DNA from: Acidobacteriota bacterium
GTDB taxonomy: Bacteria > Acidobacteriota > Terriglobia > UBA7540
Direction of reading: 5' to 3'
NCBI GenBank assembly: GCA_003224665.1
Contig: QHZM01000194.1
Coordinates: 1-12,018, forward strand
Length of the DNA stretch: 12,018 nucleotides
This document shows, piece after piece, positions 1-7,077 of the stretch. The translations under genes were made by a program, and so were the position numbers. Numbering within the stretch: position 1 is the stretch's first letter; every line of letters starts with the position of its first letter. The notes beneath the pieces are model-generated. The model was not told where the DNA came from. It saw nothing but the letters and a program-made list of their open reading frames with translations, and did not search any database.

Positions 1-374
1 CCTTTCACGACGAGCGACCGGACCAGTTGGGTCCCGATGCGGTCGGAAGCCGAGCGGTACTCGCGGTAGATGGCATCGAGTTTCTCGAGTGAAGCCTGCG
101 CGGTCTCGAGAGCGCTGAATCGAAGCAGCCCCTTGAGGCGCGAGGCATAGGGTTCCGGCATCGCAGGGTCGGCGAAGCGGTCGTTGAGGTCCACCCGGGT
201 TCCCGCCTCTCGAAGGACTTGAGCGATATACGAAGGCGAGGTCGGCCGGTCGGCCCCGAGTTGCCGGCGGAGTGCGTGATGGATCGCTTGAATCTCACGC
301 GCTCCGGCCCGCTCGAGGCGAAGCGAGTGCATATGGTCCAGGATCAGCTGTTTCTTGGTGTTCTTATCCGGCAC
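1..374 (-). CDS. Conserved-looking hypothetical protein, partial (C-terminus off the left edge)
   Basis: An open frame of about 124 codons runs from a GTG at 374 to the left edge without a stop. The previous in-frame stop is at 431-429, inside the end of mltG, and no ATG occurs until 332, so the start is uncertain (GTG 374 or ATG 332; neither has a clear ribosome binding site). The product is charged and predicted mostly helical. An early stretch, reading REIQAIHHALRRQL then SYIAQVLREAGTRVDL, has the spacing of a helix-turn-helix or winged-helix unit, which is only a resemblance. The later part, with SLEKLDAIYREYRSASDRIG, looks like an amphipathic helix. It follows mltG on the same strand within about 50 bases, so it is probably the third gene of a ruvX-mltG operon. 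I do not recognise the family. The alternative minus-strand frame over 5-298 is Arg/Ser/Pro-rich and looks like a shadow. Confidence 0.6.
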   Translation of the reverse strand, partial: MPDKNTKKQLILDHMHSLRLERAGAREIQAIHHALRRQLGADRPTSPSYIAQVLREAGTRVDLNDRFADPAMPEPYASRLKGLLRFSALETAQASLEKLDAIYREYRSASDRIGTQLVRSLVVK

Positions 375-424
375 GTCGGTCTGGATTTGTGGTGGCGGCT
401 GGGCCCCTTGAGGGTTCCCAGCAA

Positions 425-1477
425 TTACTCAGCAGAGCGCTTGCTCTCCGGCGTCCCACGGCGGAACGTCGCCACTTGTCGCCGATATCGTGCCACGTTG
501 CGCTGGTGTTCTGCAAGTGTTCTTGCGAAGAGATGTCCGCCGTGATTGTTACTCACGAAATAGAGAAACTTCCCGCTCGTCGGATTAATGGCCGCACGGA
601 TAGAAGCCTCGCCCGGATTGCAGATCGGCCCCGGAGGCAATCCGGCGTGCCGGTAAGTGTTGTAAGCCGAATCAAACTTCAAGTCCCTCCGGGTAATCGG
701 TTCTGGAGAGCCTCCGATGAAGCGATGGTTCAAGCGGGCGGCATAAACTACCGTGGGATCGCATTGCAACGGCCACCTTTGTTTCAAACGCCTCGCAAAG
801 ACCCCCGCAACCAGGGAGCGCTCGGCGGGGTCCGAAGTTTCTTTTTCGATGAGTGACGCCAGGGTCATGACGCCGTGCAAGCCGTGAGGCGATTGGCGAA
901 GCTCCCTCCCCAAGTCCGAGTCGAGCACCCGACGAAACCGGGACAGCATGGCCGTGGCCACTGCGGCCGCGCTCACGCCTCGTGGGAACCGGTAAGTGTC
1001 GGGGAAAAGGTACCCCTCGAGCGTCGGGGCCTTGTCGTCGAAGTCGTGGACGAGGTCCGCCTGCTGCGTGACGCGCAAGAATTCCTCCGGCGTCATGCCG
1101 AGTTGTTGCTGCACGATGCGCGCGATGTCGAAACGGTCTGAACCCTCCGGAACGACCACCGAATGAAAGTAAACATCGCCGTGTTCGAGCTTCCGGTAAA
1201 CTTCCAGGGGAGTGAGAGGCCGATCGAACACGTACTCACCCGCCTTGAGGGTGTGACGAGGACGACGAAGGCGGTACCAGATCAGAAAGGGCCATCGGTG
1301 ATGAAGGACGCCGCGTTCGACCAGGAGCCCAGCGACCGCCGGGGTGTGCATGTGCGGCTCGATGACCAGGACCTGGCTCCCGGTATATCCGGCATAGGGC
1401 GCATAAAGTTCCCGCCCCATGACGGCCAGACCCACCACGGCCAGAATCGCGGCCGACGCGGCGACTCGCCTCATCAT
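425..1477 (-). CDS. mltG: Endolytic murein transglycosylase MltG (YceG-like)
   Basis: MltG is an inner-membrane lytic transglycosylase that cuts nascent glycan strands and is thought to end peptidoglycan polymerisation. The 350-residue product, a usual length for the family, starts with a short Arg-rich end and one membrane segment (about residues 5-24). A LysM-like region follows, then the catalytic domain. Family motifs seen are LEGYLFPDTY (153-162), LASLIEKET (206-214, with Glu211 matching the catalytic Glu218 of E. coli), QCDPTVVY (238-245), YNTYRHAGLPPGPICNPG (272-289) and the C-terminal LYFVSNNHGGH followed by F..T..EH. The start ATG overlaps the stop of ruvX (ATGA), implying translational coupling; a second ATG one codon later is an alternative start. 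All expected motifs are intact. Identity is secure. Confidence 0.96.
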   Translation of the reverse strand: MMRRVAASAAILAVVGLAVMGRELYAPYAGYTGSQVLVIEPHMHTPAVAGLLVERGVLHHRWPFLIWYRLRRPRHTLKAGEYVFDRPLTPLEVYRKLEHGDVYFHSVVVPEGSDRFDIARIVQQQLGMTPEEFLRVTQQADLVHDFDDKAPTLEGYLFPDTYRFPRGVSAAAVATAMLSRFRRVLDSDLGRELRQSPHGLHGVMTLASLIEKETSDPAERSLVAGVFARRLKQRWPLQCDPTVVYAARLNHRFIGGSPEPITRRDLKFDSAYNTYRHAGLPPGPICNPGEASIRAAINPTSGKFLYFVSNNHGGHLFARTLAEHQRNVARYRRQVATFRRGTPESKRSAE

Positions 1478-1923
1478 CCGCCCGCTCCGAAGGTCTGGCT
1501 TCGAGCGATCTCATTCGCGCGGTGGTCGAGAAAACTTTGGAGCAGCAATGTGGCCGCGACGCGGTCAGCGGCTTTTTGCCGCTTGCGGATTCCGACGCCG
1601 GAGGCCCGCAGGACCCTGCTCGCCTCCGCGCTCGTCAAGCGCTCGTCCCAGAGCTCGACCGGGCATTTCAGCCGCCGGCGCAGCCGCGTCGCGAACTCGG
1701 CCACCTTGCGGGACATCGCGGTCTCTTTTCCGCTCTGGCTCAGCGGGTTGCCAAGGACCACGGTCTCTGCCGAGTACTCCCCGGCGAGCTTCTGCAATCT
1801 CATCAGGTCATCCGCCATCCGAGTGCGCTCGAGCGTAGGCAGGCCCTGCGCGGTGATCCCGAGCGGATCGGAAACCGCGAGGCCCAGACGCTTCAAGCCG
1901 AAGTCAATCGCCAAGACCCGCAT
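1474..1923 (-). CDS. ruvX: Putative pre-16S rRNA nuclease RuvX (YqgF family)
   Basis: YqgF/RuvX proteins have an RNase H-like fold, were first described as Holliday-junction resolvase-like, and are now linked to 5' maturation of 16S rRNA. The 149-residue product is a normal length. It shows the nucleotide-binding strand VLAIDFGLKRLGLAVSD (3-19, Asp7 the first acidic site), VVLGNPLSQSG (55-65), the WDERLTSAEA motif (92-101) and AADRVAATLLLQSFL (118-132, Asp120), so the acidic catalytic set appears complete. The ATG at 1923 is preceded by a purine-rich AGGAAAGGA about ten bases upstream, supporting this start. The gene is followed by mltG with a four-base overlap, an arrangement found in many phyla. 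The 255- and 274-residue plus-strand frames across it are antisense shadows. Confidence 0.95.
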   Translation of the reverse strand: MRVLAIDFGLKRLGLAVSDPLGITAQGLPTLERTRMADDLMRLQKLAGEYSAETVVLGNPLSQSGKETAMSRKVAEFATRLRRRLKCPVELWDERLTSAEASRVLRASGVGIRKRQKAADRVAATLLLQSFLDHRANEIARSQTFGAGG

Positions 1924-1945
1924 TCGAGCTCAATCCTTTCCTATC

Positions 1946-1974
1946 GTTATCTCCCACTTTTTATTTTATGCCAA
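1946..1974 (-). promoter_or_regulatory. Candidate sigma70-type promoter for ruvX-mltG
   Basis: On the minus strand TTGGCA (1974-1969) is followed after exactly 17 bases by GATAAC (1951-1946). That is five of six and four of six matches to the -35 and -10 consensus, in the only AT-rich stretch of the gap upstream of ruvX. The predicted transcript start would fall close to the ribosome binding site, giving an unusually short leader of under 20 bases, so the promoter may be spurious or another start may be used. The rest of the 150-base gap between the PilZ gene and ruvX shows no convincing terminator. Confidence 0.33.
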
Positions 1975-2034
1975 ATTTCGACCGTAAACCTAGCGCTGAT
2001 CACACGTCCCTGCGCAGCTCGTTCCTGCGAGATC

Positions 2035-3327
2035 TCAAGGACAAATTCTGGGGATGAGGAGCGCCGGGAGGTAAGTTACTTCCGGTCGGAGGCGGTCGTG
2101 CCCGCACTGATCTGCATCAGAGCGCGAGCAGCCTGGTCGAGACGGTTGTGGAGGTCCTGCAGGAGGGTTTCCGAAGTCCGCCCCCGCCTGCTGATGGACA
2201 GCGGTACAAATTTCCTGGCCGATCGCGGCCAGCTGTTTCTCAGTCTCCTCGACGCGCGCCTTGCCCGACATCGAGAGCTGCTCCTTTAAAATCTCAAATC
2301 CGACGTCGGCGCGCCTTCGGAGTTCTTCGGCCAGATCGACGGCGGTATTGCGCAGGCGGTCCGAAATTTCGTCCACCTCTTTTTTCTTGAATTCTTCCAC
2401 TGCGTTTTGCAGCTCGAGCCGCAGAGACTCGAAGAGGGCCTCGCCGTTTTGCCGGAATCGCTCGAACGCGGAGGTCGATAACTCAGCCAGCCGCTTCTGG
2501 GCCCCTTCGGTGCCCTGTTTCAGTTGAGATTGCATCTCCGCGTGAGCCGCTTGTGACTTCGTCAGGGCTTCATCGAACAGCGTTGCCAGCCGGCCCCCCG
2601 CCTCTCGGCTGAATCCTTCGAGGGCGGCGGAGGCTTCGTCCTGCAAGCGCCTGCGGGTGTCGCTGACGAATTCGCGCGAAGCAGCTTCCAGCTCCTGGTG
2701 CAATTTCCCGTGCAGTCCTTCAAAAGCCGATTGCACGGCCTGACAACTGAGTTGATGGATTTCTCGAGTCCTGGCAAGAAGGGTCTTGAGCTCAGCACGG
2801 GACGTCCGAAGAAAGTCCGTCAGACTGCCGGGCGGGGGGCCGTTTCCTCCCGCAGACTTATCTTCCGGCGGATCTGAAGTCCCTGCGGGATTGGACTCTG
2901 GCTGCGAGTCGGCGGGATCGCGGCCGCCGGTTCGTCCCTCCTTCGCGCCCCCATCGGGCCTGGAGGATTCTGCCATTTTTTCGCCGCCTGCATCGGGCGC
3001 ACCGCCGTGATTGTTTTCGGTCCAATCCGCAGGCGGGAACTTCGGTCCCCAGACATCCTGCGGTTCGGTGAGTTCCACGCCGATTTCGAACGCGCGCCCC
3101 TTTTCAATCACCCGGGTTACCCGAGCTTGCGCGTAGTGCCCGAGAACGGTATTTCCCACCATGACCTGGTCGCCCACCGCCAACCGATAGGACGTGGAGA
3201 GCTTCGCGCCATGCTTGTTGATCCCCATGGTCCAGGTGTTTTCTTTGAAGGCCTGGCCGTTATTGTCTATTCCGGTCAGCGTAACAGGAAGGACGATTGG
3301 GAGGCGCGTGCTACGACGATCTTCCAT
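2035..3327 (-). CDS. PilZ-domain protein with long C-terminal coiled coil; apparent frameshift near the 3' end
   Basis: PilZ domains commonly bind cyclic di-GMP and control motility, adhesion or polysaccharide output. Residues 1 to about 100 form the PilZ domain: an RRSTR stretch (4-8) supplies the RxxxR motif, but the second motif reads GINKHG (35-40) instead of the usual D/N-x-S-x-x-G, so ligand binding is uncertain. Residues about 103-165 are a Gly/Pro/Asp/Glu-rich linker, and about 168 onward is a long Ala/Glu/Leu/Arg-rich coiled coil resembling apolipoprotein-like helical repeats. ATG 3327 is chosen because a TTG at 3402 would lie upstream of a strong promoter. As sequenced, the frame ends at 2035 with a Pro/Arg/Cys-rich tail unlike the coil. 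Skipping one base in the five-base C run at 2181-2185 restores a coil (TLLQDLHNRLDQAARALMQI) ending at TAA 2078-2076, giving 416 residues. No signal peptide or membrane segment is visible. Confidence 0.8.
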   Translation of the reverse strand: MEDRRSTRLPIVLPVTLTGIDNNGQAFKENTWTMGINKHGAKLSTSYRLAVGDQVMVGNTVLGHYAQARVTRVIEKGRAFEIGVELTEPQDVWGPKFPPADWTENNHGGAPDAGGEKMAESSRPDGGAKEGRTGGRDPADSQPESNPAGTSDPPEDKSAGGNGPPPGSLTDFLRTSRAELKTLLARTREIHQLSCQAVQSAFEGLHGKLHQELEAASREFVSDTRRRLQDEASAALEGFSREAGGRLATLFDEALTKSQAAHAEMQSQLKQGTEGAQKRLAELSTSAFERFRQNGEALFESLRLELQNAVEEFKKKEVDEISDRLRNTAVDLAEELRRRADVGFEILKEQLSMSGKARVEETEKQLAAIGQEICTAVHQQAGADFGNPPAGPPQPSRPGCSRSDADQCGHDRLRPEVTYLPALLIPRICP

Positions 3328-3366
3328 AAAAGGCTCTCGTCGCTGTCCCCGTCGAATCGTACCCGA

Positions 3367-3395
3367 ATTATGGGCGAAGTTTCGAAGCAAGTCAA
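3367..3395 (-). promoter_or_regulatory. Strong sigma70-like promoter for the PilZ gene
   Basis: On the minus strand TTGACT (3395-3390) and CATAAT (3372-3367) are separated by exactly 17 bases; each matches the consensus at five of six positions. The expected start point is around 3360, leaving a leader of roughly 30 bases before the ATG at 3327. This position argues against the longer TTG start at 3402, which would place the promoter inside the coding region. Confidence 0.6.
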
Positions 3396-3529
3396 CGCGC
3401 AATGCTTCAATGGTTTCGATGAATATTACGGCAGTTTCTTGGATAAATCTTGCGCACAGGGCTGTTGCCGAGTCGGCGAATTCCGGGTAGCGCGCTTCTA
3501 ACGGAAATCGAGCAGCAGAAAGCTATAAT

Positions 3530-3737
3530 CCGTGCCGCAACCTTACGCCTGCGTTACAGCTACCGGCCGGACGGCGACGTCTTCGTGATCTACAACGTCG
3601 GCACTCGCTTTGCCAGCCTCGCCGCGGCCAACCCCGAACAACTTCGCGAGCAACGCTTCGCCGGCAAGCTGACGTATTCCTTCACACCTTCGCTTGAGCG
3701 AATCCGCAAGTCGAACCGTCGGCAGAGCGATGAATGA
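3530..3737 (+). pseudogene. C-terminal relic of a DUF5916-like outer-membrane protein
   Basis: Within an open frame that can be read from an ATG at 3450 to TGA 3737, about the last 65 residues look like real protein: RLRYSYRPDGDVFVIYNVGT, then RFASLAAANPEQLRE, then RFAGKLTYSFTP. Alternating aromatic and hydrophobic residues and this motif order are what I recall from the last beta strands of DUF5916 proteins, which pair an N-terminal carbohydrate-binding-like domain with a C-terminal beta barrel. Such proteins are usually 700-900 residues long. Here everything upstream is absent, replaced by sequence with no homologous appearance (residues encoded by 3450-3530) and by the promoter side of the PilZ gene. 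The fragment is best read as the 3' end left after a deletion or rearrangement. A TATAAT lies at 3524-3529, with no good -35. The family assignment is from memory of the motif and is moderate in certainty. Confidence 0.5.
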
Positions 3738-3853
3738 GCAGTTGCGCGCCGTGGGAAGGTCGGGCCGGAACAACCACCCGATCCCCGATTCAAGGCCGGG
3801 TGCGGCGTTGCAAGGGACTTCCGCCGGAACAAAAAGGATGACGTAAATTGCGA

Positions 3854-3896
3854 AACGCCGAAACGAGAATGACCGCCCGAGATGGCTTTCGGCGTT
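3854..3896. repeat. Perfect 10-bp inverted repeat downstream of the GH127 gene
   Basis: AACGCCGAAA (3854-3863) and TTTCGGCGTT (3887-3896) are perfect reverse complements separated by 23 bases. It sits between the DUF5916 relic and the GH127 gene, whose 3' ends converge, so it may act as a bidirectional terminator or processing hairpin. There is no run of T on either side, so it is not a classical Rho-independent terminator. The rest of 3738-3951 holds nothing I can recognise. Confidence 0.4.
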
Positions 3897-3951
3897 GAGA
3901 AGTCCGCATCAGCCCGAATTTCTGCGACGCGGATGGGGTCGACGAGACCGA

Positions 3952-5781
3952 TTAAGTCCTCGTGATGTAAGTGGTATAAGATTCTTCCGCAACCGAATAG
4001 AAGGGAGCGAACCGGATTTTGTCCGTCGTCCTCTCGAGTTCAAACATGTTCTTCGAATGAGGCACTGGCTTCAATAATGTTGTTCCGGCAGAAGAAAGCG
4101 CGCTGCCGGGGACACTCAAGGGCGGGCGGATGGCAACCAGCATCAGCGGACCCCACATCAAGGCGACCGTATCCCGGTGCTCATTGTCGATCGGTTCCGT
4201 CCGGAACGTGAACGGCAGAGTGAGCTGCACGGCATCGCCGTTCTGCCAGCGGCGCTGGATGGCGGCAAACCGGCCTGGAGCGGCATCGACGCCAACCGCC
4301 TTGCCATTCACCGCAACCTCCGCCGGGCGCTGCAACCAGCCGGGAATCCGGAAGTAGAGAGTGAACTCCGCCGCTGCCGGAAGCTCCAGCCGCAGCTCCG
4401 TCGAGTTTCCTTCCGGGTAGTCGGTCTTCTGGCTGAGTTTCGCCGGCATTCCCCGGATCTTGAAACGCAGCTCGGAAGGCAGGAACAGGTTAACGTAGAG
4501 GCCATCGTCGCTCAAAAAGTATGCGTTGATCGTGTAGTCCGCCACGGCCTGCGGCAGAGTCCCGGAACAGCAAGGCCACTTGTCCGGGTGGTAGCCCTTT
4601 TGAGCTCCCGCTTGGTAGTCGGAGTAATAGAAAAAGTGTCCGTCGCCTTTGGGGTCTTTGGCCCCCAAGACCGTGTTGTAAAGCACTCGTTCCAGCCCGT
4701 CCCCGTAACGAGCGTCGGCGGTGAATCTCAACAAGTACCGGGCGAGCTTGAAATGAGCATACGCGCCACAAGGCGTCTCAAAGTGGGCGTGGGTGCTTTT
4801 CAGGCTCTCTCCCAACAGCCCTTTGCCAGGTTCGAGGAACTTTTCGTCGGGACCCCACCCTCCCGAAGCAAACTCTTGAGTCTTCTCGATCATGTCCCAG
4901 GCATTCCGGATGGCCTCCAGGTATTTTGAATCGCCAAGAACGAGATACGCCCTCGCGCCTGAACTCAAGGCATTCACGTGGCTATAGGCATGGACACCCG
5001 GGAGCACGTTTTCGCCCCGCGCAAGGGGGTCGAAATATCTCCTGTCCATCAAATACTGCCGGGCAAGCTCCATCAAGTCGCGGTCGCCGGTGAGCTCGTA
5101 AGCGTAGAAAAGATTTTCCGGTAAGGTGTAGGACTCATCGTAAGCGGCCTGCTTCGGCATCTCGTCGCGTTCGAGGGCCCGTGAAGGCAAATACCGTAGC
5201 GATCCTTTGACGATCCGTTGCGCCGTGTTCAGAGCCGATGGGATGCCCGCCGAGCGGGAGGCGTCCAGAAGACCGACTAAATTCTTGTCCAGCATGTAGG
5301 CCGGAAAGGCCGTTGAGGCCCTCAGGCTGGCGTAGCTGTAGCCGTCGGAATCAATAGTGGCGGTGAATCCCTCCACCAGTCGCTTGACCTTGGCCTGCGT
5401 CCCGGTGTCCCCGGTCGCCTCATAGAGCCTCGCGAGGCCGGAAATGTACTGGCCGAGGCTGTGCCCGGGGGCGAAACCCTCCCCATCGTACCATCCGCCC
5501 ATTTCCTGGCCCGGGGCCGGCAAACCGGCGCGCTGGCGAAACACTTTTAGAATCTGGTCTTCATCCAGGGCCATGTAGGCCGCATGGATGCGGTCGAATT
5601 GCGCCTTGAGCGGCCCGCCCGTCAGCTTCACGTCGGAATGGCGGAACTGAAGGATTTTTTCACGAGGCAAACCTCCCGGCCGCGCGGAGAGAACGCGCAC
5701 GCCTCTCAAGCAACCAGCGAGCGTCGCAGTTGAAGCGCCTCTCAGGAATTGCCTTCTGGTGAGATGATTAAGTCGTCCCAT
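3952..5781 (-). CDS. GH127 (DUF1680) beta-L-arabinofuranosidase-like protein, Tat-exported probable lipoprotein
   Basis: GH127 enzymes remove beta-linked L-arabinofuranose, for example from hydroxyproline-linked arabino-oligosaccharides of plant extensins. The product (609 residues from ATG 5781) begins with a twin-arginine signal TRRQFLRG (8-15) followed by a lipobox LAGC with Cys24, suggesting Tat export and lipid anchoring. An (alpha/alpha)6-barrel region follows, then beta-rich C-terminal domains. Residues matching the zinc/cysteine site of this family are Glu335 and Cys338 in HFETPC, and the pair Cys404-Cys405 in WPCCSGTLPQ, where one Cys is the nucleophile in HypBA1. Glu313 in GPDEKF is the best candidate for the acid/base. 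Glu and Cys are separated by two residues (E-T-P-C) rather than one as in HypBA1. A GTG at 5790 is an alternative start, but it has a worse ribosome binding site distance. The gene is intact and the family call is firm; the exact substrate is inferred. Confidence 0.88.
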   Translation of the reverse strand: MGRLNHLTRRQFLRGASTATLAGCLRGVRVLSARPGGLPREKILQFRHSDVKLTGGPLKAQFDRIHAAYMALDEDQILKVFRQRAGLPAPGQEMGGWYDGEGFAPGHSLGQYISGLARLYEATGDTGTQAKVKRLVEGFTATIDSDGYSYASLRASTAFPAYMLDKNLVGLLDASRSAGIPSALNTAQRIVKGSLRYLPSRALERDEMPKQAAYDESYTLPENLFYAYELTGDRDLMELARQYLMDRRYFDPLARGENVLPGVHAYSHVNALSSGARAYLVLGDSKYLEAIRNAWDMIEKTQEFASGGWGPDEKFLEPGKGLLGESLKSTHAHFETPCGAYAHFKLARYLLRFTADARYGDGLERVLYNTVLGAKDPKGDGHFFYYSDYQAGAQKGYHPDKWPCCSGTLPQAVADYTINAYFLSDDGLYVNLFLPSELRFKIRGMPAKLSQKTDYPEGNSTELRLELPAAAEFTLYFRIPGWLQRPAEVAVNGKAVGVDAAPGRFAAIQRRWQNGDAVQLTLPFTFRTEPIDNEHRDTVALMWGPLMLVAIRPPLSVPGSALSSAGTTLLKPVPHSKNMFELERTTDKIRFAPFYSVAEESYTTYITRT

Positions 5782-5844
5782 GGCCTTCACATTCTCCGGT
5801 GCTTTCGCGTCCGGGCTGAGGGAGGTGCGTCCAGCGCACGGATA

Positions 5845-5873
5845 CTTCTACATCTCGGCCGGCGTCCGGTCAA
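5845..5873 (-). promoter_or_regulatory. Candidate promoter for the GH127 gene
   Basis: On the minus strand TTGACC (5873-5868) is followed after 17 bases by TAGAAG (5850-5845), matching the -35 at five and the -10 at four of six positions, about 60-90 bases upstream of the GH127 start. The remainder of the 290-base divergent gap up to 6071 has short GC-rich inverted repeats (for example GGGTAA at 5944-5949 with TTACCC at 5972-5977) but no gene I can support and no clear plus-strand promoter. Confidence 0.38.
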
Positions 5874-6071
5874 GGGTCGTCTCCGTCTTACGCCCCGCTC
5901 CCTTGCCTCGCGAGATACTCCGCTTTCGCTCGCGTGAGGAGCTGGGTAACGGGGCGCCACGCGCGTTTCCTTTACCCGAGGGGCGGTTTGGGTTATGAAT
6001 AATCCCGTCGCGATGGCGGACTTGCTGATGCGGAAAGCCGAGATGGGTCGTCTGTCGTCACCGCGCGATTT

Positions 6072-7001
6072 ATGGGAATAATCCGAAGCATCCTGCTGGC
6101 GACTTCAGAAAAACGCTGGCTCCGCGAGCAAGTCACGCGTCTGTGGGTCGTCCGTCGCACTGTGTCCCGGTTCATGCCCGGTGAGACCCTCGAGGACGCG
6201 CTGGCCGCCGCGTGCGTCCTGAGGGAGAACGGACTCGGGACGGTGTTTACGTATTTGGGTGAGAACGTCGCCGACTCCACGGAGGCGGCGCGAGTTACAG
6301 AACATTACCTGACCGTTCTCGATCGCCTCAGAGAACGCGGTTTGCAGACTGAAATCTCGGTTAAACTCACCCACCTCGGACTGGAACTCGACCCCGCACT
6401 CGCCGAAACAAATCTGGCGCGACTGATCGAACACGCGGGCCCGAAAAGTGTCGTGTGGATCGACATGGAATCGAGCCACTACGTCGAAGCGACTCTCGCT
6501 CTCTACCGCCGGGCCCGGCGCGCCTACCCCAACGTGGGCGTCTGCATCCAGGCCTACTTGTACCGGACCGGAGAAGACCTTGAATCGCTGATCAGGCTCG
6601 GGGCGGCCGTCCGCCTGGTCAAGGGCGCGTATCGCGAGCCGCCGGAAATTGCGTTTCCGCGCAAAAGGGATGTTGACGAAAACTTCTTGGCGCTCAGCAG
6701 GAGACTCCTCAGCCAGGAGGCGCGCCGTGCGGGAGTCCGCGCGGCGATTGCCACGCATGACCCGAAATTGATTTGACGGGTTCAGGAGTACGCCCTTGAG
6801 CAGGGACTGAACAAAGAACGCTTGGAGTTTCAGATGCTTTACGGCATTCAGCATGCCCTCCAGCTCCGGCTCGCGAGGGACGGCTGGAGGTCGATTACCC
6901 TCATTGCTTACGGGACTTACTGGTTTCCCTGGTTCATGCGCCGCCTGGCGGAGCGTCCTGCAAATGCCCTGTTCGTGATCCGCAATCTGCTCGCTTTTTA
7001 G
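6072..7001 (+). pseudogene. Proline dehydrogenase gene interrupted by an in-frame TGA
   Basis: Proline dehydrogenase is an FAD enzyme oxidising proline to pyrroline-5-carboxylate, the first step of proline catabolism. The frame starts at ATG 6072 (an in-frame stop at 6000-6002 and no other start codon between) and shows the TIM-barrel motifs of the stand-alone enzyme: GETLEDALAA (37-46), TEISVKLTHLGL (93-104), WIDMESSHYVEAT (129-141), RLVKGAYREP (181-190) and ATHDP (227-231). At codon 235 (6774-6776) TGA interrupts the frame. The same frame then continues for 74 codons with EFQMLYGI and the essential C-terminal segment ending FMRRLAERPAN, whose arginine pair binds the substrate carboxylate, and stops at TAG 6999-7001. 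The total of 309 codons is normal for the family. The 234-residue product would lack the substrate-binding helix, so the gene is probably inactive unless TGA is read through or is a sequencing error. No good ribosome binding site is seen. Confidence 0.88.
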
Positions 7002-7077
7002 TTACTGACCACCCTTCGCGAAACTTCACATTGCGCCACGAATCAGAATTCCCTGGTGCACCGGGAGCCCACTGCGC

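Noticed and set aside
1163..1987. A 274-codon plus-strand open frame (and others at 272-856 and 1522-2289)
   Set aside because: They lie antisense to mltG and ruvX, whose motifs are unmistakable. They arise from high GC content; composition is Arg/Pro/Ser-rich and no family is recognisable.
3501..3529. TATAAT at 3524-3529 as a plus-strand promoter for the DUF5916 relic
   Set aside because: No acceptable -35 at the right distance, and it would drive only a gene fragment; likely chance or a leftover.
4177..4929. A 250-codon plus-strand open frame opposite the GH127 gene
   Set aside because: Antisense shadow of a clearly coding gene; no motif or ribosome binding site supports it.
5995..6081. 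A 28-codon frame starting MNNPVAMADLL that overlaps the proline dehydrogenase start by ten bases, like a leader peptide
   Set aside because: Too short to judge, no regulatory codon run or attenuator-like alternative hairpins, and the downstream gene is broken.
6105..6854. A 249-codon minus-strand frame opposite proline dehydrogenase
   Set aside because: Shadow frame; the plus strand carries the conserved motifs of the dehydrogenase throughout.
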